Shown here piece by piece: positions 11,596 through 23,110 of a stretch of DNA of 64,000 bases. The position numbers and the translations under genes are program-made. Location: contig JAENRU010000170.1 in assembly GCA_016647705.1 (NCBI GenBank), positions 248,001 to 312,000 on the forward strand, given 5' to 3'. How positions within the stretch are numbered: the stretch's first letter is position 1; each line of letters starts with the position of its first letter. This DNA comes from Eucommia ulmoides. Lineage: Eukaryota; Streptophyta; Magnoliopsida; Garryales; Eucommiaceae. The notes below the pieces were generated by a model. That model worked only from the letters and a program-made list of their open reading frames with translations. It did no database searches and was not told where the DNA came from.

Positions 11596-12120
11596 CCAAG
11601 GGGGAGATTATTAGGAAATTTTATTTTCTAATATGATTTTGGGCAACATATTATTAAAATAATTATATTTTCTATTTAAATTTAATGGGCTAAAATTAAG
11701 TAATCTAATTAATTTGAGTAAACCCATAGACTACTCAAAAGAATGTGGGTTTAAATGAGTAGATATCGAAAACTGTTGAGTGATTAGGAGATTATGGAAA
11801 CCCTAATCACACCATATAAATAGGTAATGTTAGGGTTATGGTCCTCAATAATACTAAATTGTCTTGACGACTCACTTCTCCCCATCTAGAAGTGAATCGC
11901 GAATCCCATTGAGGAACTCCGGAGATTTGGTTGAGGAAGACTACGTACCCGCTCGATCCGTGTTCTTCTCGTGATCGATTGTCACAGGATTCCGCATCAG
12001 AAGTCAATTGATCGTAATGGATTTAGGTACATAATTTACGTGCACATTAGAACTCTTGATGATTTGACATGTCGATTAAGGTGTTATAGATTTAGATTTA
12101 TAAGGGATAAAATCCCAACA
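11596..12120 (+). repeat. Polypurine tract and right LTR of the copia element
   Basis: The purine tract CCAAGGGGGAGAT (11596-11608) primes plus-strand synthesis in intact elements. The LTR runs 11609-12120 (512 bp), starting TATTAGG (TG mutated to TA) and ending CCCAACA. It is followed by an AT microsatellite. Confidence 0.93.
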
Positions 12121-12822
12121 ATATATATATATATATATATATATTGGGTATAACCACGAGTGTTCCCACACCCACACCCACACAAGGTGTAAGATTAATC
12201 TTGTTCGGGATGCGTGGCTACTCCTCTCAACAAGTATTTTTTCGTAGGCTCGAATCTCTAACCTTACAGAAATACCTCAACTATTTTAACTCAAACGAGT
12301 CTTACCACTTAAGTTACACTATATTGGTAAAAATAATATATATATACAGGTACATATTATCTATGTGACAAACACTAGTATAAACATCTAAATCTAATTT
12401 TGTATTTTATATGTACTTCTATTTTTATAAATGTTCATCCTAATTTTGAAAAATCTAAAATATTTTCAAATTACTCCTTTATCCTTTTTATTACAACTTT
12501 ATCTTTTTTATTTATTTTACCCAATTATTTCATAAATATGCACCCCTCATCTCCTACCCTGCCCTGCCATCCCCCCAAGCCTGCCATACCGTCCCCCCAA
12601 GCCCCCCCATTCCCATCTCTCTTCTTCTCTTTCTCTTTCTCATTTTCATCCTCATCCTCTTCCTCCTCCTCCTCCTCCATCTTTCTCTTTTTTTTTTGTC
12701 GGATTCGTGCAAATCCAGCAACAATGACAACATAGAAAAAATGTTAGCGACCAGCGATGTTGCCAGCATAAAGCTCACTAGAGAAAAGGGGAGAGAAAGA
12801 AGAAAAAAGAAAAAAATGTAAA

Positions 12823-12854
<32 letters not shown>

Positions 12855-13519
12855 GAGATATAGATGTTAATAATTTAAAAGGTAAAATAGTAATTAATTT
12901 TAAAAAAAAAAAATTATTTTAAGGCGTGTAGTACCAACAAAAGGGATTGTACATTTAGAAGCACCTTTATTTTTATCAATTTGGCGACAACGACAAGCGG
13001 CTGACGTATTTCTAGTTTCCGAAGAGGAAGGGAGTGGAAGAAGAAAGAGGAAAGAAAGTGTAAAAATAAAAAATTAGAGGGATATATGTGTTACTACTTT
13101 AAAGAGTATAATAGTAAGACTTAAAAATATTTATTTATTTTAAAAAAACACATTTAATCGATCAAATTATGTGTATCTTGATAAAAACAACACACGCATA
13201 TATATATATATTTGTTACAAATATGATTTAAAATATAGGATCATTTTAATTTTATCAATAATAACTAATCATTTTCAAAGACTACAAAATTTTGAAATTT
13301 ATTTTCACTTGTTGATTGGTTTAGTTTTTGACATTTAAAAAAAAAATTAAATATGACAATTTATTTAGTTTTGTGTTGAAGAAAATTTTAAAAAATATTT
13401 ATTAATAACACGTTAAAAATAAACAAGTAAAAGTCATATTGAATAATAATAATAAAAAAAAATAAAAAATAAAAAAAATTGTTGGTGAATGTGTAGCTAA
13501 AAGAATGCGTATAGAATAT
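12121..13519. other. Non-coding spacer with low-complexity tracts
   Basis: It holds the AT microsatellite after the copia LTR, a C-rich then TCC/TTC-rich tract at about 12560-12690, and A/T homopolymers around 12820-12850. The open frames here are low-complexity. No gene or RNA recognised. Confidence 0.55.
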
Positions 13520-14678
13520 CAGTATTGTAAAAGACAAGGGCATTGGGCAGGGCGTTTTAACCTATCTGGGACGAGGTATAAGTCCTAAGGTGTGGGGCGA
13601 AAACCCCATGATACATAAATTTTTAATATTTTAAAATATTATATATAATTAAAAGATATAAAAAAATAAATATGAAGGATATATGTAAAAAATAAATGTA
13701 GATGAAACCATAAAATGACAAAAGTTACGCATGATAAATAATAGTTTAATTTAAATTTTATTTTGCACATGAGACCAACCTATTTAGGGATGCTATTAGA
13801 TTTTTTTTTTTTTTTTTCTCTAACAAATAATAATGTTACGAATGAAAAATACTCTAAGGGTACGTTTAGTTGGAAAAATAGAAAAGAAAAAGAAAAAAGA
13901 AAATGAGAGGATAATATTTTTATCCATTGTGAAAGAAAAATTATTTTTTCTAATATTATTTGGTTAGGAAAGAAAATGAAAGGAGAGAAAACAATTCACT
14001 TTAGTGTAGTTTACTATTTTACTCTCATATATTAAAACAATAAAGTAAAAATTATTTTATCAAGGGTGTAATTGTAATTTCGATATTTTTTCTCAAACTT
14101 CAATCATTTTTCCTCTATTTCATCCCAAATTTGAGAGGAAAAAAAGAAAAGAGGGAAAATGCGTCTTTTTTTTTCTTCTCTTTTTCTTTTTCATTCCATT
14201 TTTCTTCCTTACCAAACAATTTTTTTTTTTTTCATTTTTCACCCCTTTTTCTTTTTTCATTTTCCCATCCACCCTTTTTTCCACCTGACAAAACATACCA
14301 TAAATTTCTCCTTTATTAATTTTAAAAAAATATAAATTAGAACCGACAACTACTTTATTTTCACAACGCTCCTATTTTCGCCGCTATTTGACCTCTGCTT
14401 CCTATCTGAATAATAAATTTTGCTACCCCAAACCTTAGTAGCACCTCCAACCTTCGTGGTCTAGCACCAACGAAGTTACGAAGACGAACATACCAAACAT
14501 ATGCAAAATTAAGTATTGTCTCTCTTAATTTTTTTAGTGATGGAAACACAGAGCATAAGCCCTGACAAGCTTCGCCCTGGGCACAAGCCTAGCTAGGAAA
14601 TAGCCCCCCTCATAGCCCCGGGCAATTTAAGACCGCCTCGTCTCTGAGTGAGCCCCACAAAAGCCTTTTGCAACATTG
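13520..14678. mobile_element. Probable hAT-like MITE with an internal insertion
   Basis: The left end CAGTATTGTAAAAGAC and the reverse complement of the right end, CAATGTTGCAAAAGGC, match at 12 of 16 positions, typical of one hAT terminus class. GC-rich subterminal blocks (13545-13610 and 14550-14650) contrast with the AT-rich middle. Flanks show similar GTATAGAATAT and GTATAGATAT strings but not an exact 8-bp duplication. Confidence 0.5.
13858..14300. mobile_element. Tourist-like (PIF/Harbinger) MITE
   Basis: The ends GGGTACGTTTAGTTGG and, reversed, TGGTATGTTTTGTCAGG are imperfect inverted repeats flanked by TAA on both sides (13855-13857 and 14301-14303). The interior is purine/pyrimidine-rich and non-coding. 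It lies inside the hAT-like element at 13520-14678. Confidence 0.6.
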
Positions 14679-15406
14679 GTATAGATATAAAAAAATATAA
14701 AATATTGAAATAAAATAAAAGTTAAAATTAAAATAGTAAAAAAGAAATCTTATGATGAAATATATTGAATAATAATGTATACCCCTAAGGATAGGTATGA
14801 GTTTTAATTTAAATAATTAAATTAAAAAATAGAGAGAAAATGGAGAAAGAGAATTAACCATGATTATAATATAGTCCTTTGATCTAACCGTTCAAAATAT
14901 CCCCTCATATCTGATGATTGAAAATATTTAAAATGTAAAATATATTGTGACTTATATAATAGATAAACTGTTAAATCTAAAATTTGATTCATCTGTGTGA
15001 ATATGGGATAAAAAATTTATTATATAGATTGTGAAAATTATTTCGTAAAACTAATTTTCAGTCGCCCGATTAAAAGAGTGGTGTTTCAATTTTTATTTTT
15101 AAGAAAAAAAGCTATTAAAAAACATAACCAAACATGCCCTTAATTTTTCAAATTCCACTTTTTATTTTTTTTATTTTTTATTTTGAAAAATCCAAACCCT
15201 CTGCCAAACGCACTTTAAAAAGTGGCACTAAACATGCAATATTTGAAAAAAATAAAAAATTATCAGGCTAATCCCCCTAAATTTGTCCACTGGTGGAATT
15301 CCACTACGATGCAATATTTTTTAGCAGGTTAAAATGATTATTAATGATATACACATTGACAATCACATTGACAAAATGCTATTTCTTATGATCTGCTATG
15401 TAAAAG

Positions 15407-15509
15407 TGTAATGATCCGGTCTCGTAAGACCACCACTCGGTTTCTATCTTTACTTTTCCGTAATAAAAGGATAAACTGAATGACATCCCTAGGAGACCGG
15501 GTCGTTACA
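15407..15509. mobile_element. 103-bp TG...CA element with exact 5-bp target duplication
   Basis: It starts TGTAATGATCCGGTCTC and ends GAGACCGGGTCGTTACA, so the ends are long inverted repeats. Both flanks read AAAAG (15402-15406 and 15510-15514). The 5-bp duplication and TG...CA ends suggest the solo LTR of a very small LTR element. Its termini resemble those of the large solo-LTR family in this window (TGTAAGACCC and GGTCGTGACA). Confidence 0.65.
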
Positions 15510-15523
15510 AAAAGTGCTTCTTA

Positions 15524-15946
15524 GCGTTTTTGTTTTTTCTGTTTCTACTTTCAATAAATTAAGGTGAAAACTCTATATCTATTTTGAAATATTTCGAGAA
15601 TAGAAACATATTTGGGAGCGACTATTATTCTGAAATTATTTCTTTTAATTTATGAGAACATAAATAAGAAACACATTTGGTTGCAATATTTATTTATTTT
15701 TATTTTTTTTCTCTTCAAATGTAAAATGACCGACGGAATGATAGTGGGAATAATTTTTTGTGAGTGAATAAAAATTAACATTTTTTTGTTTTTTGGATTC
15801 TTAAGCAATTTAAGAATTTCTCCTAAATTACTCCCAATTTTTTTGGAACCGAAACTTGTTTATCAAACACGTTTATATATTAATCTCAAAATTTTGAGAG
15901 TGATAACAGAAATCAGGGAATGCAAACAATAACCAAACTGGGTTGT
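15524..15946. mobile_element. Tourist-like MITE, family copy B
   Basis: It is flanked by TTA (15521-15523 and 15947-15949). The body aligns with 43131-43551 over nearly the whole length, with shared phrases such as TTTATGAGAACATAAA and GAAACACATTTG. A reverse-oriented copy lies at 27043-27468. Non-coding. Confidence 0.7.
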
Positions 15947-16335
15947 TTAACATGGTTTACTATTTTATTTTTATTTTAAAAAATTAATAGAACAAAATGA
16001 GTAATATTAAATGCGAGGGTATTATGAAAAAGTAAATAATTTTTGCCTATTTTTTTCGGATTTTTTATTTTTATTTTTGTTCAAAAATCAATATTTCAAA
16101 TATTTGTTTAACGGTAAAAAATTATATTCAGAAATTCTATTTTCAAAAAACTGATTTAAAATCACATACCAAAAAGATTAAGATCTATTTGTATACAATT
16201 ATAGAAAGTTCTATATATTAGTTCATTACTATAAACCCTATAACATTAATTAAAAAAAAAAACTAAAATTGTCCCAAAAAAATAACAAGATTAGAGAGTG
16301 AGGTGCAACGGAGTTTCGGGCCCGAAACTCCATAA

Positions 16336-18795
16336 CTACCGCCCTTCGTTGGTCAGCAGTTGTGAAAAAACCCGACTCGTTGTAATGTCAGAAGCCCCAT
16401 CAACGTCATCGCTCTCAGCCCGAATAACAGTCGATGACACCGGGCCAGGCTCAGGCCCGACAATATCCCCACCTTCATTTGGTCCACCATTCATTTCAGT
16501 TTCCTGAAGCTGAAGTGCATACTCCAAATTCCACAACACATCGCCTATTGTCGGCCTGTCGACACCGTATTCAGCTAGACACTTCTCTGCAGTCTCCGTG
16601 AATTTCTTCAACGAGCCTGGTTTGATCAGACCCGCGAGATGCGGGTCAACAATCCGCTCTAAAGAGCCCCTTTTCTTCCACTCCAAAACCCATTCGGCCA
16701 AATTAACCTGTTCACGGGCCAACAATGGGTCCAGCGCGGGCCTAGCGCAAAGCACTTCAAACAGCACAACCCCGAACGAGTAAACATCCGATTTATCCGT
16801 CAGCTGTTGCCGCCTGAAGTATTCTGGGTCGAGATACCCAAAACTTCCCTTCACGCCGGTGCTGACGTGGGTCTCGTCGATGCACGGGCCTGACCTTGAA
16901 AGCCCAAAATCAGCGACTTTCGACACATAATTCTCGTCAAGCAAAATGTTGGTCGATTTTATATCACGGTGGATGATTCCTTGTGCGAATCCTGTGTGGA
17001 GGTAGTGAAGACCTCTAGCAGCGCCGATGCATATCTCAAGCCGTTGTTTCCATGAAAGAGGATTTAATCTGGCCCCAGGCCCGTATAAGTGATTCTTCAA
17101 CGGGCCTTTCTCGACATATTCGTACACTAGAATCATCTCCGACTGTTCTTCGCAATAACCCACTAGTGAAACCAAATGGCGGTGGCGGATCTTGGACAAA
17201 AACCTAATTTCGGTCTGAAATTCAGGAAGGCCTTGTCTCGAGCCCGGAACGCCCCGTTTGACCGCTACCTTGGTGTTGTCTCGTAAAACTCCCTTGTAAA
17301 CCATTCCGAAACCGCCCGATCCAATGATTAGATTTTTATCAAAATTATTTGTAGCGAATTGAATATCGGAGAAGGCAATTTTCAGCCCGAAATACCCGTT
17401 GGGTCCTGGAGAAGTCCCATCAGAGTGTCTGCTTAAAGAACTACCTGCATATAATCTCAAAGGAGTCCACCCCAGGCTTTCACCAGGCTTTGGCTTTTCT
17501 TTCTTTTTTCTGCATTTCAAAACACAAAAAAACAGAAAAATTGCCAAAGAGAGCATAACAAATCCGCCAACGACGACTGAACCAACCAAAACCCATTTTT
17601 TCTCCTTCCTAGAAAATCCGCCCGTACGAGAAAAATTGACCAATTTCATGATCTCTACACCATTCAAAATCGCGTTCTTTCTCAAAGCATTACTGAGATC
17701 AGAAGGGCCGACACTGATCCTTAAAACACCCGAATTGTCTGAATCCAACACGAAATCAATGTAATAAGGGGATGCAAGCATGTGAAAAGTAAGCGTCGAA
17801 AGATCAAAATCCTTATACGCAATGAACCCATCGATGAACACGTTGAAATAAAGCTGGTTTAACGAGAGACTTACGATATCACAAAAATGGAGTCGAACAA
17901 AATGGCGATTATTAGCCTCCAATCCGATTGGAAACTCCCATGTTATATTGAAGACATAATCCGAGGTTAGATTATCCTTGTTCATCTGTTGTCCAGTCAT
18001 ATAGACATTATCGGGGGCAATTTCTCGGGTAGCACCTCCGATTTGGTAATTGGGTGTGTGTGTTGTTCGAGCAATTTTAGCAGCTGATTTCAGAACAAGA
18101 AACTGTTCATCAGGAATCCAATTTCTCCAGAGGGTATCATTGAAAGGGGTTAGATTTGATCCTCCAACATTGATTCGATGAACAGTTTCTAAAATCTGTG
18201 AAGAAATGTTTCTGAATTCTCGGACTCCATTAGGGGTAATCAATTTAACACCGTGATCAAGGATGAAATCATCAGGAGCTGAGAACAGTTCGATTGCATT
18301 TACAAATGCAAAGCCTGTTTCGTCTACGGGAGTAAACGCTAATTCAAACCCTAATTTATCAATCGTCAGTATATATTCTCTAACTACACGAACCCTAACC
18401 CCCAAATTGCTCAAAATCGAAACCTCATTAGCCCTTACAGTGAAATTCGCGCTACTGAGATCGTAATTCTGCGAAGCAAACGGCGAAAAATGGAGACGCA
18501 GAAAGTGCGTCCCTAATTTCTTGATACTGAACGTGTAGCTCGAAGCGGAAGTGAAAACCCTAGCCGTGTTATAGAGTGAAAGCGAATTCGAAGAACGGTT
18601 TTCGTTAGCGAGAGAGACTGATTTACCTGAAGAGAGACGAACCGAACCGGATTCCGTCGAATCTCCGACGAAGCGGCGGTTGTCGACCGTCGAGCTTGAG
18701 CTCGATCCGCAGCTAATCAGGTAGTTGTCTGGAGGCGTGAAGGCAATCGATGGATGAAGCAAAAGGAGAAGAACACAAAGGAAAGGGATTTCCAT
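16336..18795 (-). CDS. CrRLK1L malectin-like receptor kinase (At5g24010-like)
   Basis: A plasma-membrane receptor Ser/Thr kinase of the CrRLK1L (FERONIA/THESEUS1) family, which senses cell-wall state and RALF peptides. The 819-aa protein has a signal peptide (MEIPFLCVLLLLLHPSIAF), two malectin-like regions (about 20-390; landmarks ETVHRINVGG and REIAPDNVYMT), one transmembrane helix (about 400-427) and a kinase domain from about 485. It keeps GSGGFGMVYKG, VAVKRG, HRDIKSTN (an RD kinase), the DFG motif and DPEYF of the activation loop. The open frame extends 58 codons upstream to 18969, but the Met at 18795 starts directly at a good signal peptide. One exon, as is usual in this family. The recalled Arabidopsis match is At5g24010; orthology is supported by the neighbouring DUF819 and FRO genes. 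It looks intact. Confidence 0.95.
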   Translation of the reverse strand: MEIPFLCVLLLLLHPSIAFTPPDNYLISCGSSSSSTVDNRRFVGDSTESGSVRLSSGKSVSLANENRSSNSLSLYNTARVFTSASSYTFSIKKLGTHFLRLHFSPFASQNYDLSSANFTVRANEVSILSNLGVRVRVVREYILTIDKLGFELAFTPVDETGFAFVNAIELFSAPDDFILDHGVKLITPNGVREFRNISSQILETVHRINVGGSNLTPFNDTLWRNWIPDEQFLVLKSAAKIARTTHTPNYQIGGATREIAPDNVYMTGQQMNKDNLTSDYVFNITWEFPIGLEANNRHFVRLHFCDIVSLSLNQLYFNVFIDGFIAYKDFDLSTLTFHMLASPYYIDFVLDSDNSGVLRISVGPSDLSNALRKNAILNGVEIMKLVNFSRTGGFSRKEKKWVLVGSVVVGGFVMLSLAIFLFFCVLKCRKKKEKPKPGESLGWTPLRLYAGSSLSRHSDGTSPGPNGYFGLKIAFSDIQFATNNFDKNLIIGSGGFGMVYKGVLRDNTKVAVKRGVPGSRQGLPEFQTEIRFLSKIRHRHLVSLVGYCEEQSEMILVYEYVEKGPLKNHLYGPGARLNPLSWKQRLEICIGAARGLHYLHTGFAQGIIHRDIKSTNILLDENYVSKVADFGLSRSGPCIDETHVSTGVKGSFGYLDPEYFRRQQLTDKSDVYSFGVVLFEVLCARPALDPLLAREQVNLAEWVLEWKKRGSLERIVDPHLAGLIKPGSLKKFTETAEKCLAEYGVDRPTIGDVLWNLEYALQLQETEMNGGPNEGGDIVGPEPGPVSSTVIRAESDDVDGASDITTSRVFSQLLTNEGR

Positions 18796-19434
18796 TGAAA
18801 AATAGCCACCTGTGGAGAGTGAGCTCAGGGAATGAAGTGTGAGAAGAGGAGGAGAGAGAAAATCAAAAGCTGAAGATGAAGCATTACAGAGAGGGTGAGA
18901 GAGAGAAAGCTGTGAGCTGAAGCTGTAGTGAAGAAGAGACAGTGAAGACGACCATGGAAATTCTAACATTTTGCCTAACCGTTACAATTTTAGCCAGCTA
19001 TTTCTTTTCCTTTTTGGGTTAATTGCTTTTTAGACCCCTTATACTTTGATTTTATTGCAATTTAACTCCTACGTTTTGAAACAAACAAAACAAAACATGT
19101 ATCAACTCCTACTTTTGACTAAAAGGAGAAATTGGCAATCTATTAACAAAAAACATAAATAAATTAATTTCTCCATCTCTTTTCTTTTTTAATTTATATT
19201 TATTTAAAGATAATAAAAGAGAACCTAATATTTTCTAGGGGCGTTGACCAGCCACTCTCTTTTTTAGAGTGAAACTATCGATTGAACCCACATGATTTTT
19301 TATGCACCGATCACTCATTCTGTAATTTCGCAGACTAATTTATTACTCTTAAATGAGTTCATATCTTTCTTATATTCGTTGCACCCCTAAAAACACATGA
19401 TATGGGAAAACTTCCGCGTACAATTGACATAAGC

Positions 19435-20050
19435 GTGGAGCCTTAATAGGTTGGATCGGATCAGTAATCTGACCCCGAATATACAGACCCGATGTATTAT
19501 CTAGGTTGAGCATGACAGGCCCATCTAAGTAAGGATTTCAGCAGTCCAATATACAAATTAAACGGCCTTATGAAGAGGCCCATCAATGAACAATTTAAAG
19601 CACGCGGAGTTCAGGTTAAAGGAAGAATAGGTCAGCCCATGGTAACAGTCACTTCTATGCACGGATACGTTATGAGTCATTAACTGTAACGGCCCATATT
19701 AAGTGGAGCACGTTACATAGATCATCTCTTGAATAGATGGAGAGGATTGTAGGTATCTACCATGCCGTTAGGAAAAGATCTCGTAATGGACGTCCTTACC
19801 AATGAAACAACAGAGGATAACCGAGCTTATATAAAGAGAAGGTATCATTGTTTATTTCTTATGATCAAATTTGTGTATTAGCCTTCTCCATTACCAGATT
19901 AACTTATTATCACGCTGGAGGTTTTTTGGCCGACATCACACCGTTGTCCTCATTTAGAACTCAACGGTTTTGTAGGTTTAGAATGAAGGCAAAGAGAATT
20001 TTGGTACGTAAGAAGCTGATCACACGTGCTGAGAATTTCTGGCAACATCA
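19435..20050 (+). mobile_element. Possible LTR remnant
   Basis: A GC-richer island with a TATA-like signal (GCTTATATAAAGAGAAGG, about 19825-19842) followed by ACGCTGGAGG and TTTTTGGCCGACATCACA. This arrangement resembles the U3/R/U5 region of plant gypsy LTRs. No partner LTR or target duplication was found, so the class is uncertain. Confidence 0.35.
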
Positions 20051-21383
20051 ACACGGAACAATATATGATAATAAACTACTAATGAAACTGAACACGAAAT
20101 CTAAAATTTCTTCCAATTGTGATTGTTGTTCAATAATTTTTTTTATATCACAATGATTTATAAAACATAATCTTCAAAATGAGATATTAATTTTTTTTTT
20201 CGAGTTCCAGATTAGTATACACGTAAATGTTATATATAACATTAACTATGATGTTAATAAGCGATAATTTTCCCTATTTTCTATCTCCGATTCTCTTTCT
20301 CTTTTTTTTTTTTTTTTCTTAATAAAGGTAAAGAAACTAAGGGATTTCCGATAAACGGTCCACGAATTTAAAATTTAGTTTATGTAGTCTACGCACTATA
20401 GTAATTTTTCTATAAGTTCAAAATTATTATATTATGTAAGAGTTATTATAATTTTTTCATGTAAAAAATTGTAGTAACTTTTATGGCGTATTATGATTTT
20501 TGGACTTTTGACAATAATTTTGAATTTCTAAAAAAATTACGGTAATGCATAGACTGTATGAACGAATTTTAATCTCTTGAATTGTTCATCGAAAAACACA
20601 AAAATTAAAATAAAAGATAATTTTGTCCATTTTGTTTAAAAAAATCAGATGAAAACGTTTTTAGCATATTTAGTTAAGTTACACCAAAAAATGAATTCCA
20701 ATTTATTATAAGTTGAAGGGGTAAAATATAAGTTTTTAAAGTAGAGGGACAAAATGAAATAAGATGAAATTACAGGGGGATGAAAAGCAATTAACCTTTT
20801 TTCATTTTTGGCCCTTTTGACTACTATATATTTTCCCTTCTTTTATTATCCACATTTTTCTTTTAATTTTTTGAAGACCACATAAATAATTAAATCATTA
20901 GTTTTTCATTTATTATTATTAATAAATAGGGGTCATAAAGTCCTCCAATAAAACAAAAACTCATAGAAAAATAATAATACATTTGTTGCCCCAATTTTTT
21001 TTTTTTTTTGCATGTTCCCCCAATAACATTTAGGAAAAAAAATATTATATTCTTCTTAAAATATTTCATTAATAATTCTTTATTTTTTTAATAATTTGAA
21101 TAAATTTTTAGTCTTTCAGTCAATATCAACTATTTGATATCATAATTAAAATTAATTAAAATATTAGTTAGAATTAATAAAAAAATTACTTTAAAAATAA
21201 GATTAAAATAATTAAAACAATATCATAATTTTTAGTTTTTCCATTAATATCTCCAGGTAATATCAACCATATAATATCATAATGGGCGTTGTTCGTCCAC
21301 CGCCGTCACCCCTACCAACGAAAAACCATCTAATATCATAATTAAAAATTAATAAGAATTAAATTAACAAAAGAATTTTTTAC

Positions 21384-21840
21384 ACTTTGCATTAAGGTTT
21401 TGGAGAAATTCCACTTTAGCCCATGTGCAATCAATTTGAACACATTAAACTCTGAAGTATACAAATTGTGTTAAATCAGTCTAAATCGATAATTTCGTCA
21501 TTTTGTTATGATGAATTTAGCCACGTGTCAACTACGAAATCATTCATGTAGGTGAATTCCGTTATAAAAAATGACAAGAGTCATGACGAAATTCAATCGC
21601 ATATTAATCACGGCATCATCCACGTCGGTGAATTCCGTCATAAAAAATGACAGGAGTTATGATGAAAATCAACCACTTGTTAACCACAGAATCATCTATA
21701 TGGATAAATTCTTTTATAAAAAATGACAGGAGGACTAACTTAACATGATTTGAATATTCCAGGATTTTAATGTGTTTAAATTGAAAAGATAGGAGTTAAC
21801 GTGAAATTTCTCAGAAACTTCGAGGCTACAAAAATGCAAA
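21384..21840. mobile_element. Hairpin-ended MITE with internal ~75-bp tandem units, copy 1
   Basis: The ends are inverted: a left end reading TTTTGGAGAAATTCCACTTT and a right end reading GTGAAATTTCTCAGAAACTT. Internally, three diverged units repeat GAATTCCGTYATAAAAAATGACAGG. A shorter relative with a single such unit lies at 46850-47168. Confidence 0.6.
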
Positions 21841-22860
21841 AATATCCTAATAAAAAAAAGGAAATAAACACTAATAATTAAAATTATTTGACTTTTGTTT
21901 TAGCATAATATTAATGGGGTATGCATTGGCTTTGGCTGGATGCACTAACTCAATGAGTTGTTTCATAAGCATCCATGCCATGAAGGGTGGTGGTGGTGGT
22001 AGTGGGTGGGGCCTTGTTCTTTGAAACTTTAAAGGGGTGTTTGGTTTGGTGGATATCATTTTCATTGGATCAAGAAAAAGTGGAACCTCTTTAAATCATT
22101 GTTACTTGAATTGTGCCTCCAAAGTCCAAACACGGTGTAAGAAAAACAGAGATAGTGACATTTTAGGTTGACCACTGTATATGTCACAATGAACTATCAT
22201 CCCTTCAGTCAGGTTCAATATATCAAATTAGTTTTCATGGTCTCGTCCCAAATCTTCTCAGGCCTATCTTTCTCTCTAGCAGTCTCGTACTTGAACTAAA
22301 TCACATTTTCTCACTGGTACTTTTATAAGTCTTCTATGCACACGCTCAAATCATCGTAAACGATTCTCTCATCTTCTCTTTGATATGTGTTATTTCTAAA
22401 TTATTTCTAATTGTTTCATTTTTAATTTTTTCCATTCTCGTTTTTCCACTCATTCAACGTAACATCTTCATTTCTGTTACACTAATTTTCTGGACATATT
22501 TTGTTTTTACTGCTCCATTTTTGGAACCATATAGAAGCGCGCGGTTTTATTGCAGTTTTGAAAAATTTCTTTTGAGTTTTAATATTATCCAACGATCACA
22601 TATCACCCCAACTATATGAAGCAAAAATATAATTTAACTAGTTTTAAACCCGTGCGGGTGTTAAAAAAAATATATTAATATATGTTTTTAATTTAAATAC
22701 TTTGATATTATAATTTTGATTCTTGATTTACATATAACAGAAAACATGAGATTTTTTACAGGATAAATATTTTTTAGGTGTTTACTTGAAAATTTATATA
22801 AATTAGAAGAGGAATATATGAAATTTTAAAAATTGTATTGATTTTTTTCAAAAAATAAAA

Positions 22861-23110
22861 GGGTGAAAATTTATATTTTCGAAAAATTAGGGGTGATTAG
22901 TTCATAGAACACCTACAGTCAGAATATTAATGGTGAAAAAGAAGATATTGACCATTGATTTAATTAGAATAAAGAGATTGGAAAATGGGTAAAAATGTAT
23001 ATTTTTTAAAAATTAGAGGTGAATAGTTAATAGAAAATCTACGGTCAGAATATTAATAGTGAAAAAGAATATATTGGTTATTGATTTGATAAAAATAAAA
23101 AGATTAGAGA
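22861..23110. repeat. Two-copy direct repeat of ~125 bp
   Basis: 22861-22985 and 22986-23110 are adjacent diverged copies; both contain a TACRGTCAGAATATTAATRGTG-like core followed by GAAAAAGAA and an ATTGATTT-type phrase. A CCCGTGCGGG palindrome lies just upstream at about 22650. Function unknown. Confidence 0.6.

Larger units (their letters stand above)
1636..12120 (+). mobile_element. Decayed Ty1/copia LTR retrotransposon with nested insertions
   Basis: Two similar LTRs (1636-2145 and 11609-12120) in direct orientation are flanked by ATATA (1631-1635 and 12121-12125), although the right flank is an AT microsatellite. A PBS matching initiator-Met tRNA follows the left LTR and a purine tract precedes the right one. 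The interior encodes gag, a CCHC knuckle, protease, integrase, reverse transcriptase and RNase H in the copia order (integrase before RT). All reading frames carry stops or frameshifts. About 3.3 kb of the interior (6749-10077) is later insertions; without them the element would be about 7.1 kb. The LTRs differ at many positions, so the insertion is old. Confidence 0.95.

Noticed and set aside
18796-18969. 58-codon in-frame N-terminal extension of the receptor kinase
   Set aside because: The Met at 18795 is followed directly by a typical signal peptide, and CrRLK1L proteins begin there; the extension would bury the signal peptide.
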